A DNA stretch of 25,194 nucleotides, taken from positions 1 through 25,194 of the IMG/VR virus record IMGVR_UViG_3300031566_000337. The stretch is one strand, 5' to 3'. Positions 8,297 to 15,059 of this stretch are shown one piece after another. The position numbers and the translations under genes are program-made. Source of the stretch: a virus. How positions within the stretch are numbered: position 1 is the stretch's first letter; every line of letters begins with the position of its first letter. The notes under the pieces were generated by a model. That model ran no database searches, was not told the origin of the DNA, and saw only the letters and a program-made list of their open reading frames with translations.

Positions 8297-8802
8297 GATA
8301 ACACCACAGTTGCAACATCAGGCGCACACGCACCGTCACCGTTCAATGTAAATGTTCCAGTAAGGCGTCCATTAACACAAGAGACCAGCCCGGTAATGTC
8401 CGTCGCCTTTGTTACCACACGCTGAATGCAAGATGCCCAACAAAGACAGGTATCGTCGTTGGCTCCATAGGTGGGGCCTGCGACATTAACCACCAAAACG
8501 GCACAAAAGGTTTTAGTCTCGGAGCAATATCCTATACACAAGACCCATCCATTAGTGGGGAACGTAACATCGCCAAACCACTCACAGCCGCAAGGTCCAT
8601 GGTCGTAAGTGCTAGACAAAATTGCCGTTCCTTCTGGAGTCCAACAAGTACCTCCTCCTGAATGAGTTATCGTTGCAACATAATCTGTCCCAGTACATTC
8701 CACACAGACATCGCCGCAGCAGCAGTCATCCGCCGTGGCGACTTTGCCCGCCGCGCTCACCAGCACCTTGCCGCCGACGAGTTGAACTTTACCGTCGCTC
8801 AT
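8293..8802 (-). CDS. Cysteine-rich putative virion protein
   Basis: A 169-aa protein from ATG 8802, chosen because it overlaps the upstream stop as ATGA (a GTG six bases earlier is also open). It carries 16 cysteines, including a C-C-C-G cluster at 27-30 followed by C33 and C36, and a C-G-C at 71-73. The N-terminal 20 residues hold a short K-V-x-L-V-G-G-K-V-L repeat-like strand pair. The remainder is Thr/Gly-rich with beta character. No signal peptide or membrane helix is seen. Such a cysteine load is rare in a cytoplasmically made phage protein and points to metal binding or to disulfides formed after release. Function is not recognised. Confidence 0.65.
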   Translation of the reverse strand: MSDGKVQLVGGKVLVSAAGKVATADDCCCGDVCVECTGTDYVATITHSGGGTCWTPEGTAILSSTYDHGPCGCEWFGDVTFPTNGWVLCIGYCSETKTFCAVLVVNVAGPTYGANDDTCLCWASCIQRVVTKATDITGLVSCVNGRLTGTFTLNGDGACAPDVATVVLS

Positions 8803-9374
8803 GGGCACACATCCGTTTGCTCTATCTCGCTGAAACAGACGAGGAGTTTCAGTGTCTCTCCATCATACGCCGCGAGGCCGTAGGAATTGTCCGGCGCTTG
8901 CGTGTAAATGGTTTTCGTGTACCGGGCGCGCTGCGGAGCAACCGTCGTTCCTAGTGAGTTCCCGTACAAGTCCTTGACGGTGTAGGTCCACGAACAGTTA
9001 GAGCCACCGGGGTCTGGCGCTCCGGCATAACCGCCATCTTTCGTGACCTTGACGGCGAACACTTCCAATCGCAACAACAATCCGTCGTCGCGCAAGTCGC
9101 CTGAGCGCGGTCCGGCATCCCCTCCTACCTTGTCGCGGAGTTCTTTAATCTCCTGGTCCACGGACTCGGCAAATCGCGTCAGGCTGTCGGGGTCAGGAAC
9201 CTCCGGCATAGAGGACAGAATGCCCTTGAACGCCTTGTGCCATTCAATGAGTCCCTTGACATCTTCGCTCTCCGCCGGAACAGGTATCTGGCGCAGTTGG
9301 TCCAGCGTGTCGAGCAGGGCCGCGTACCCGCCCTCAAAGTCGGCGATATTTTGCGTGTCAGGCAAGGTAGCCAT
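8799..9374 (-). CDS. Putative virion protein with coiled-coil N-terminus
   Basis: About 191 aa. The first 95 residues are acidic and helical (Leu heptads near 12-25 and E-I-K-E-L-R-D-K-V), suggesting an oligomerising coiled coil. The C-terminal half is a compact beta-type domain with W-T-Y-T-V-K-D-L-Y-G-N and a final strand K-L-L-V-C-F-S-E-I-E. This layout is common for small phage tail or fibre-associated proteins, but no family is named. The ATG at 9374 overlaps the end of the 457-aa gene by 17 nt. A TTG at 9386 with AGGG nearby is an alternative start. Its stop overlaps the next ATG by 4 nt. Confidence 0.65.
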   Translation of the reverse strand: MATLPDTQNIADFEGGYAALLDTLDQLRQIPVPAESEDVKGLIEWHKAFKGILSSMPEVPDPDSLTRFAESVDQEIKELRDKVGGDAGPRSGDLRDDGLLLRLEVFAVKVTKDGGYAGAPDPGGSNCSWTYTVKDLYGNSLGTTVAPQRARYTKTIYTQAPDNSYGLAAYDGETLKLLVCFSEIEQTDVCP

Positions 9375-10731
9375 CCAATAAAGCAAACGAGACCCTAGAG
9401 TCCGTGAACGGCATATCTGTCAAGGCCCCCGTCGGGTTATCGGGCATCCAAAAGGCCGTCGTTATTGACTGTTCCGAAGGCGTCCCATCCACCTTACTAA
9501 TTATGGACCGTTCTATGTCGTACTTTTGCAACTGGACTTGGGTTCTTGTATCCCATCCCGCAGGGTCGTAGGCCAGTCCCATGATGCAGTCAAAGAGAAG
9601 TCCGGTTCCCCATTTTCGCTGATAGAAGTTGAACCTGTTGAACCACAACTTCCCTGCCGTCACCCCAAAGATGTTGGTGCAGGTGTTGCTGTTAATCAGC
9701 CCCACCAAGGCCCGAACCGCATTCAGATTGGAAGTATCCAAGAGCGCACGAATTTGGAAAATGGCCCTGGTCAAGGGTTTTCCATTGTTCCCTAAGACCT
9801 TGACCCACTTCATCGGAACCCGGCCCTTGCCCTCCACGTCTTTGTAATACACTTGGTCAATGCGCACGGCGGGATCGGTATCGGGAACCACGTCATTGTT
9901 CCACAGCACAATCGTCGAGGCTTCGCATTCGAGGATGCCTTTGTTGATAACAATGGTCTCGCCGATGGGCGCGTAGGAATCATACTGACAAGTGATTTTC
10001 GCCAGGCCGACGCGCCAACGACGTTCGACTTGCTTCTCGCGCAGGAGCGCGTACTGCCAGTTGCCGGTCGCCGCCATCGGCGTCAGTTCTGGAAACATGG
10101 ACTCCGCCAACGCCTCGGCCACCGAGTCCACGCAGAGAAACGTCCGCGTTCCAAGATGGCGGCCCTTGCGTCCGGTCAATGGCTTGCGTTCGATCTCCGT
10201 CATCGCCCAAATCTTGTAAGTGATGGTCCCGGTCGGCAGCGGGTCCCAAGCCTTTGCTACTGTGACGACCCCGGCCGTGGTGTGCGACAGGATAGGTCGC
10301 CATTGGCCCGCGCCCGCCGTGGCGGTGACGATGTTGATGGCGTAGTCCACATACAGATTCGCTGCCCAGGTTAGGCCGGTGCTTAACGTCGAGGCCCCGA
10401 CCGCCGTAGCCGTTCCAGACACGGCGGAAATGCCGGTGTCGTAGGGCCGCTTCGGTTTCTGATACTGGACCCCCGTCAGATAGGCCCCATAATCTGGAGC
10501 CTTGGCAGCCAAGGCAGACCCCGTGGCCGTAACGACGTAATCCCACGGAGCGCATTCGCCTTCGCGCGCGTCGCCTAGTTGCGGAACCTGGGCGGGTTGA
10601 TAGGCGGGCGGAAGTCCGAAATCCTGGAAAATTGTGTAATCTTCCAGCGTCTCGTCGTAACGGAGCGATTCGGGGACCGCACGAACGTTCGCCGCCAAAA
10701 TCCCAAGTTGGCCGTCAGTCATCGCGGTCAC
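9358..10731 (-). CDS. Putative tail/virion protein, 457 aa, with G-x-G-Q module
   Basis: A 457-aa protein directly downstream of the tail tubular protein A homologue. The start is GTG 10731, overlapping that gene's stop as GTGA with GAGG about seven bases upstream. Residues about 104-177 form a module (V-S-G-T-A-T, then A-T-A-G-A-G-Q-W-R-P-I, then T-I-T-Y-K-I-W) strikingly similar to residues 68-147 of its neighbour. The remainder is a mixed alpha/beta protein with a Trp/Phe-rich C-terminal third (W-F-N-R-F-N-F-Y-Q-R-K-W-G). In T7-like phages the gene after gp11 is the tail nozzle gp12, but this protein is much shorter and shows no gp12 signature I can identify. A tail component is inferred from position. 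Confidence 0.7.
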   Translation of the reverse strand: MTAMTDGQLGILAANVRAVPESLRYDETLEDYTIFQDFGLPPAYQPAQVPQLGDAREGECAPWDYVVTATGSALAAKAPDYGAYLTGVQYQKPKRPYDTGISAVSGTATAVGASTLSTGLTWAANLYVDYAINIVTATAGAGQWRPILSHTTAGVVTVAKAWDPLPTGTITYKIWAMTEIERKPLTGRKGRHLGTRTFLCVDSVAEALAESMFPELTPMAATGNWQYALLREKQVERRWRVGLAKITCQYDSYAPIGETIVINKGILECEASTIVLWNNDVVPDTDPAVRIDQVYYKDVEGKGRVPMKWVKVLGNNGKPLTRAIFQIRALLDTSNLNAVRALVGLINSNTCTNIFGVTAGKLWFNRFNFYQRKWGTGLLFDCIMGLAYDPAGWDTRTQVQLQKYDIERSIISKVDGTPSEQSITTAFWMPDNPTGALTDMPFTDSRVSFALLDGYLA

Positions 10732-11531
10732 GCGCGCGCCTCATTCCATGTCTCGTCATGGTCAACTCTCGATGTTTCTACAAGATTAACTAACCTGGCC
10801 TGGGCTAATGCCGCCGTCAATTCCGCGTTCAACTGTGGAATCATAACCTTGTCCAACATGAGTGGTCTGCACAACTTGGCCGCCAGTGACAAAACTAACA
10901 CTTCCACGAACAGCGGATCGAACAGGGCGGGGTCGGTGATCTGTTGAACGTACTTAACGTACACATTGTCGTCGTCGGATTTCAGACGAGGGCCGGTCAA
11001 CTCGTAACCTTCATCGGCCACGCTGGTCTTGACGATGCGCAGGCAATCACTCGGCAATGAGTATCGGTAATCGTATGGCGTCGGCGGGTAGTATTGCCAT
11101 ACTTCATAGGTGCTGGTGCTGTCGGGTACAGTAGTGAAGGCATTGGTGACGGTCAGATAAGTCGCGGCGGTGTCGGCGATATCTCGAATCTGCCCCGACC
11201 CCGTGCCGCCCGTTATCCACAAATAGTAGTTGGTGTTGTAGGCATCCGGCGTCCACGACTTTCCGGTGTCGTAGAGCAGGAGCGTCGTGTTACCCGTTCC
11301 CGTGGACGTGCCGGAAACCGTTGCCGAATCTACCGCCAAATTGGCCCAGACGGTCGCAAATCGCCAGGTGTGCGACCGGAGCAACGAATCGCGCGTCTGC
11401 TCGTAAAACAGGGTGCATTGCTCTGCCGCCAGTTTCGCCGCAGGGGGCGTGGTGTCGGTCAAGGTCGTTATCTGTGTGTGCCCCAGCCTACCGAGGCTCA
11501 TGTTGCAGACTGCGACAGCCGTGAGTGCCAT
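10728..11531 (-). CDS. Tail tubular protein A (T7 gp11-like) with inserted module
   Basis: A 267-aa protein. The family pattern of T7 gp11-like adaptors is clear: an N-terminal A-x-x-x-C-N-x-S-L-G-R-L-G, then A-A-E-Q-C-x-x-x-Y-E-Q-T-R-D-S-L-L-R-S-H-x-W-x-F-A through residue 60; then Y-S-L-P-S-D-C-L-R at 157-165; then D-P-A-L-F-D-P-L-F-V-E-V-L and a helical C-terminus ending W-N-E-A-R. Such proteins form the dodecameric ring joining portal to tail nozzle. Residues about 68-147 appear inserted between the W-x-F-A and Y-S-L-P elements and match modules in other virion proteins here. The ATG has AAGGAG nine bases upstream. Assignment rests on motif pattern and on its place downstream of portal, scaffold and capsid. 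Confidence 0.85.
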   Translation of the reverse strand: MALTAVAVCNMSLGRLGHTQITTLTDTTPPAAKLAAEQCTLFYEQTRDSLLRSHTWRFATVWANLAVDSATVSGTSTGTGNTTLLLYDTGKSWTPDAYNTNYYLWITGGTGSGQIRDIADTAATYLTVTNAFTTVPDSTSTYEVWQYYPPTPYDYRYSLPSDCLRIVKTSVADEGYELTGPRLKSDDDNVYVKYVQQITDPALFDPLFVEVLVLSLAAKLCRPLMLDKVMIPQLNAELTAALAQARLVNLVETSRVDHDETWNEARA

Positions 11532-11556
11532 CGGCGGCTCTCCTTATGGTCTATTT

Positions 11557-11826
11557 TCACGCCCCCGCGTGCCGTTCGGGATACCACGCCTGGTCCACAG
11601 TAGCCGTGGTCGCCGACACCGTTCCGGCCCCGTCCTGATCCGGCCATTCGATAGTGTCGAACGTGCCGGGATCGGTTGAAGACGTGATCTCGGTCGTGTT
11701 GGCGGCCTGGAACTTGGCTACCATGTTGTTGAAATCGTCGAACGTCATTCCGCCTGGTCCCTTGAACGGGTTATTGCGGACGTACACGACGAACGCCCAA
11801 AATGCCTGGTTACATGATGCGGCCAT
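11557..11826 (-). CDS. Small conserved-looking phage protein, 89 aa
   Basis: An 89-aa protein. The N-terminal 25 residues are aromatic and hydrophobic (A-F-W-A-F-V-V-Y-V-R) but too short and interrupted for a confident membrane helix. The rest is Thr/Asp-rich. AAGGAG lies seven bases before the ATG at 11826. It lies between the capsid-adjacent 258-aa gene and the tail tubular protein gene, where head-completion or decoration proteins are often encoded. No family is recognised. A strong hairpin (11858-11892) lies just upstream. Confidence 0.65.
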   Translation of the reverse strand: MAASCNQAFWAFVVYVRNNPFKGPGGMTFDDFNNMVAKFQAANTTEITSSTDPGTFDTIEWPDQDGAGTVSATTATVDQAWYPERHAGA

Positions 11827-11857
11827 TGCAAGACTCCTTTCGTGTTCGATGCGGCCC

Positions 11858-11892
11858 GGCAGGAGTCGCCATTAGGCTGGGCGACCCCTGCC
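11858..11892 (-). other. Intergenic hairpin between two late genes
   Basis: GGCAGG (11858-11863) and GTCGCC (11865-11870) pair with GGCGAC (11880-11885) and CCTGCC (11887-11892), with a single A/C mismatch and a 9-base loop. There is no T-run on either side, so it is not a canonical intrinsic terminator. An RNA processing or stability element in the leftward late transcript is more likely. Confidence 0.55.
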
Positions 11893-11907
11893 CTTCCGCA
11901 AGTTTCT

Positions 11908-12684
11908 TTACCGACTGACCGTCAGGAAGATGAACGGCGGGTTATCGCTGCCGTTCCCTGTCCGGTCAATGACGTACCCGGCTACCTGATGCCCCGTCTC
12001 TCCCACGGCATCGTCGTAACCGCGAATCGAGCCGTTGCCCTGGAACACAACCGTGCGCCAGTTGGCCGTATCGGCTACCGGAGTTTCCGGCGTGGCCCAC
12101 GTCGGACCCCACGTCTGAATCCAGCCATAGTGCCCGGCCGCAATCGCGGTCGTCGGGATACCGCCGAACGTGACGTATCCGCCATAGGTGCTGAGGACGC
12201 CCCCGCCGAGACTCGACCAGGGGTTATACATCAACTCGGCGAAACTGTTGACGGCCAACGTCCGCGTGAGCGGACCATCCAGCGTCAGGGTCGTTGCGGC
12301 CCCTGACGTGGCGGCGGTGTTGGCGATGATGCGACGGAACTGTTTGTTCGTCCCGTCCGGTTGACTGTAATACCCGCCGACCAGTTCGTTCTTGGCGAAG
12401 GCCGTGGTCGTCACCGTAATCGTGATCTGGTTGTCGCCGATGGCCTGCGCGGTCGCGGTTGCACAGCCCTTATACTGTGGGAAGAACGCCGCACCGAAAC
12501 CCGGATTCAGGAGTTCAGTGGCATAACCGTACACGAACGAACGCTCGTCAATGTTGTGCCTTGTCCCGATGGCGGCCTGCGCCACGGCTCCCGTCCCGTA
12601 CAAACCGAATTGGGTCGTATCCGTTCGGTTGGGGTCGACCTTCAGTTTGCCGGTAATGGTGTTGAGAAAATTGGTATAAGACAT
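11908..12684 (-). CDS. Capsid-adjacent virion protein (decoration candidate)
   Basis: A 258-aa protein encoded directly after the major capsid protein, with AAAGGAAT ahead of its ATG. It is Gly/Thr/Ala-rich, lacks a signal peptide, and is probably largely beta. Residues about 75-153 (Q-I-T-I-T-V-T-T-T, then Q-F-R-R-I-I-A-N-T, then T-T-L-T-L) are reminiscent of the module found in three other virion proteins here, although the G-x-G-Q core is replaced by G-T-N-K-Q. Phages commonly encode a head decoration or cement protein in this slot. That role is inferred from position and composition. Confidence 0.7.
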   Translation of the reverse strand: MSYTNFLNTITGKLKVDPNRTDTTQFGLYGTGAVAQAAIGTRHNIDERSFVYGYATELLNPGFGAAFFPQYKGCATATAQAIGDNQITITVTTTAFAKNELVGGYYSQPDGTNKQFRRIIANTAATSGAATTLTLDGPLTRTLAVNSFAELMYNPWSSLGGGVLSTYGGYVTFGGIPTTAIAAGHYGWIQTWGPTWATPETPVADTANWRTVVFQGNGSIRGYDDAVGETGHQVAGYVIDRTGNGSDNPPFIFLTVSR

Positions 12685-12747
12685 TGTAGATTCCTTTCAC
12701 TTGTCGTACTGGTTGTCCCTGGCTCCAACGGCCAAGGTTGCATTGGT

Positions 12748-13671
12748 TTACACCGTGTCGAGATTGATTTCGACGACCGCCGGGCCTTCGACCCGCGTCG
12801 CACCGATACTGAGCGTCGAAAACACCTGCGTCGAATTGAGCAGGTCCGCACGACGGTCCACGTTGACCTTCGGTTCCTCGGCCACGGCCAGAACAATGGC
12901 GTCCTGGGCAAAGGCGTAGCAGTTCGTCGCGCCGGTGTCCGTACCGTCGGCCGCAAGCCGCGTGGACTTGATGAACTTGAACCCCATGTAGGTGTCAATC
13001 TGGCCCTGAGCCAACGCCTTGACCGTGTTGTAGTCCGAGGACTTCACTTCGGTCGTGTTCAGGAGTTGGTTCAGGTTGTAGGGGTTCGTGACGAAATACC
13101 GCTGCCGGGCATCGTCAATCTCGGCGTCGTCGAGCAGTTGTTTGCACGTCAACAACTTGGCGATGGTCAACGGCGTTTCCGTCAGGGCGGTGTGATTGCT
13201 GCCTGCGGCCACGATAACGCCGCTGGACCCGACGAGACGGCATTCGCCCACATCGTAGTTGTTGATGGTGGTCGTGCCGGTGTGGCCGCCATAGGCCGGC
13301 CCGCCGAGGGCCGCGATGATCACGTCGTCAATGACGCGATTCAGCGAGAACACCTGATTCTGGACATAGACCGATTGCGGGTCTATGAGGAGTTTCAGGC
13401 GGTCGTCGGTGTCAATGAGGTCGGCCGGCACGACGTAATCGGCCATAGACAACTTACGCCGAGTATGTGACGCATCGGAGATTGGCGTTTCGCCGTGCCG
13501 AGCGCCGCGCAACTGCGCGTCTTTCGGACCCATGCGCTCGACGAACATGGTGTCGCCGGTAATGGATTCCATCCGGCAGGCCTGCCGCAACACAGACTGT
13601 TTCATCTGCGAGAGCAGCAGGATGTTGGCCTTGAACTGGTCAACAAAGGCAATTGGGATTTCGGTACTCAT
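12748..13671 (-). CDS. Major capsid protein
   Basis: A 307-aa protein. It matches, by recognisable pattern, the phage capsid family that begins F-x-x-x-F-K-x-N-I-x-L-L-x-Q-x-K and continues with R-H-G-E-T-P-I-S-D-x-x-H-T-R-R-K, D-Y-V-V-P-A-D-L-I-D-T-D-D-R-L-K-L-L-I-D-P, and R-V-I-D-D-V-I-I-A-A. That is the capsid protein group found in T7-like and related podoviruses with a separately encoded scaffold. It assembles the icosahedral head. It follows the scaffold gene after a 158-bp leader and precedes a decoration candidate. The ATG at 13671 has AAAGGAAT about seven bases upstream. The leader contains repeats complementary to the start region, so expression may be regulated by RNA structure. 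Confidence 0.9.
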   Translation of the reverse strand: MSTEIPIAFVDQFKANILLLSQMKQSVLRQACRMESITGDTMFVERMGPKDAQLRGARHGETPISDASHTRRKLSMADYVVPADLIDTDDRLKLLIDPQSVYVQNQVFSLNRVIDDVIIAALGGPAYGGHTGTTTINNYDVGECRLVGSSGVIVAAGSNHTALTETPLTIAKLLTCKQLLDDAEIDDARQRYFVTNPYNLNQLLNTTEVKSSDYNTVKALAQGQIDTYMGFKFIKSTRLAADGTDTGATNCYAFAQDAIVLAVAEEPKVNVDRRADLLNSTQVFSTLSIGATRVEGPAVVEINLDTV

Positions 13672-13807
13672 GGGACAATTCCTTTCCGATTACTTTTTTG
13701 CTGTTACGGCACTCGGAAGGCTTGTCCCAGTGGGGCCTTTCCTACCTCGCGCGGTTAGCGGGCCGATTACGGCCATCTTCGGGGTCCGCCAGGGGCGGAT
13801 TGTCCCA
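13671..13807 (-). promoter_or_regulatory. Structured leader of the capsid gene
   Basis: On the minus-strand RNA the bases just before the capsid ATG read ATTGTCCCA, with the last A being the A of ATG (13679-13671). Two copies of the complement TGGGACAA lie upstream, at 13806-13799 (extended to nine bases) and 13729-13722. Between them are two small hairpins: TCCGCC/GGCGGA (13785-13799) and GGCCG/CGGCC (13761-13774). Pairing would cover the start codon and adjoin the ribosome binding site. No ORF with start signals is seen in this 158-bp gap. Confidence 0.45.
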
Positions 13808-13829
13808 CGTCACCCACGTTCAAGGGGCT

Positions 13830-14678
13830 TTACACTTGTCCTTGAGCGTTCTTAGACACAAACAACTTCTGGACGGCTTCGACGGCCGCCTTGTGACCGG
13901 GATGATTCTTGTTGGTGTAGGCGTCCTGCATCATCAGTTCGTGAATCTTCACATCAATGTCTGCGGGAGTCGGGATCAACGATCCCTTGACGCCATGCTC
14001 GGCGAACTTGCCGCCAAGCGTCGCCGCAAATCGGATGAAGTCGGGGTCGTTGCCAAACTTCTGCGTCAACCGCTCTTTGAGTTCATCGTTGCCCGCCGTG
14101 CCTTGTTCAATGGCGACGTTGCCGAGATGAACCTTCTGCTCGTAAGCCTTACCCCATTCCTTGTGCAGGCCGTCCTCCAGTTCCCGCATAGCCATTTCCT
14201 GGCCCGTGGTATGATTCTTCAGGGCCGCCATAGCGTTTTCGTTGTTGAAAGCGAACAGGGCTTCGGCTTGTTTCTTGTTCAGGCCAATCTTGTGGAACAA
14301 CTCCTGTGCCTTGGAAACGAGTTCCTTGTCGTAGTATTCTTCGGGCAAGGTTTCGGGCCGTTTCAGGTTGTAGTCGGCGGCGGTCTTGGGCCGACCGCCC
14401 GCATTGTAAAACTCCTCCCATTCCCCGTCCGTCGAACTCTCACTGGGAATCGCCACTTTGTCCTTGCCGAGCATCCGTCTGGCACTGACCCAACTCTTAG
14501 CGAGACCCGTCACGTCCTTGAAATCCCGCAGGCTTTTCTCGCCCCGGATGTCCTCCGGCAAGGTCTCTTGCCAGTTCGTCACAAACTTCCCGTCCTCGCC
14601 GATAATCGGGGTAGGGGTTGTCGTCGCCTCGGCTTCCGCCTCGACTTCGGTCTCTACTTGTCCGGTTTCCTCGCCCAT
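13830..14678 (-). CDS. Capsid assembly scaffolding protein
   Basis: A 282-aa, strongly acidic N-terminus (many Glu in the first 20 residues) and an otherwise charged, helical protein with a basic C-terminal end. The segment T-N-W-Q-E-T-L-P-E-D-I-R-G-E-K-S-L-R-D-F-K at about 34-54, followed by A-K-S-W-V-S-A-R-R-M-L-G, is typical of phage scaffolding proteins encoded just before the capsid gene. It would fill the procapsid and leave on maturation. The ATG at 14678 follows AAAGGAA by about ten bases. It is flanked by the 70-aa Bbp19-like gene and the major capsid gene, the standard portal-scaffold-capsid order. Confidence 0.85.
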   Translation of the reverse strand: MGEETGQVETEVEAEAEATTTPTPIIGEDGKFVTNWQETLPEDIRGEKSLRDFKDVTGLAKSWVSARRMLGKDKVAIPSESSTDGEWEEFYNAGGRPKTAADYNLKRPETLPEEYYDKELVSKAQELFHKIGLNKKQAEALFAFNNENAMAALKNHTTGQEMAMRELEDGLHKEWGKAYEQKVHLGNVAIEQGTAGNDELKERLTQKFGNDPDFIRFAATLGGKFAEHGVKGSLIPTPADIDVKIHELMMQDAYTNKNHPGHKAAVEAVQKLFVSKNAQGQV

Positions 14679-14697
14679 GAGTCACGTTCCTTTCCGG

Positions 14698-14910
14698 TTA
14701 GAGTGCCATTGCCAACAAGCGACGGATGTGTAAAATCACGGCCCGTCGACCCTCATTGAAAGCCGTTCCATGTGGATTATCGTCCACATACGTCATCATG
14801 TTTTCGTAGGTTTGCAGGGACAGGTCCGCCAGAACCCGTTGTCCGTCGGGACTTCCGAACGTGAACTGATAGTCCCGAATCAGTTGCTTCTTCTGTTCTT
14901 CGGGCGTCAT
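14698..14910 (-). CDS. Bbp19-like small phage protein
   Basis: A 70-aa protein. The pattern Y-Q-F-T-F-G-S-P-D-G-Q-R-V-L-A-D-L, then N-P-H-G-T-A-F-N-E-G-R-R-A-V-I-L-H-I, closely follows that of the small family named after Bordetella phage BPP-1 Bbp19, found between portal and scaffold genes in many podoviruses. Its molecular role is not established. The ATG overlaps the stop of the 49-aa gene by 4 nt. It is expected to be soluble and helical. Confidence 0.8.
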   Translation of the reverse strand: MTPEEQKKQLIRDYQFTFGSPDGQRVLADLSLQTYENMMTYVDDNPHGTAFNEGRRAVILHIRRLLAMAL

Positions 14911-15056
14911 TTCTTCCCCGTCAAAAGGGTTTTCTTTTTCTTCCTACGCCAGCCCCTGCTCGACATTATGCCGTAAACGAAATGGTCGGCCCGTTCGCCC
15001 TTAAACCCCTTCTTCTTGGCCTCGCGCTTAAGCGCCCGTTCCATTGCCAGCGGCAT
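14907..15056 (-). CDS. Short basic phage protein, 49 aa
   Basis: A 49-aa, Lys/Arg-rich protein beginning M-P-L-A-M-E-R-A-L-K-R-E-A-K. Its middle, G-E-R-A-D-H-F-V-Y-G-I-M-S-S-R-G-W, resembles small conserved phage proteins with G-E-R-x-D-x-Y-V-Y-G-x-x-R-x-x-G-W. The ATG at 15056 lies three bases after the portal stop, with GAGG in the portal 3' end as ribosome binding site. Its TGA overlaps the ATG of the Bbp19-like gene by 4 nt. The tight packing, overlap and family-like motif support a real gene despite its length. Nucleic acid contact is possible from its charge but not shown. Confidence 0.7.
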   Translation of the reverse strand: MPLAMERALKREAKKKGFKGERADHFVYGIMSSRGWRRKKKKTLLTGKK

Positions 15057-15059
15057 CGG

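Noticed and set aside
12700-12747. Hairpin after the capsid stop
   Set aside because: Only six base pairs with a bulge and no T-run; too weak to call a terminator.
12361-13470. Long plus-strand frame opposite the major capsid gene
   Set aside because: Same reason: low-complexity Arg/Val/Gly shadow of a recognised gene on the other strand.
13653-14759. Long plus-strand frame opposite the scaffold gene and capsid leader
   Set aside because: It crosses several minus-strand genes and has no promoter or ribosome binding site of its own.
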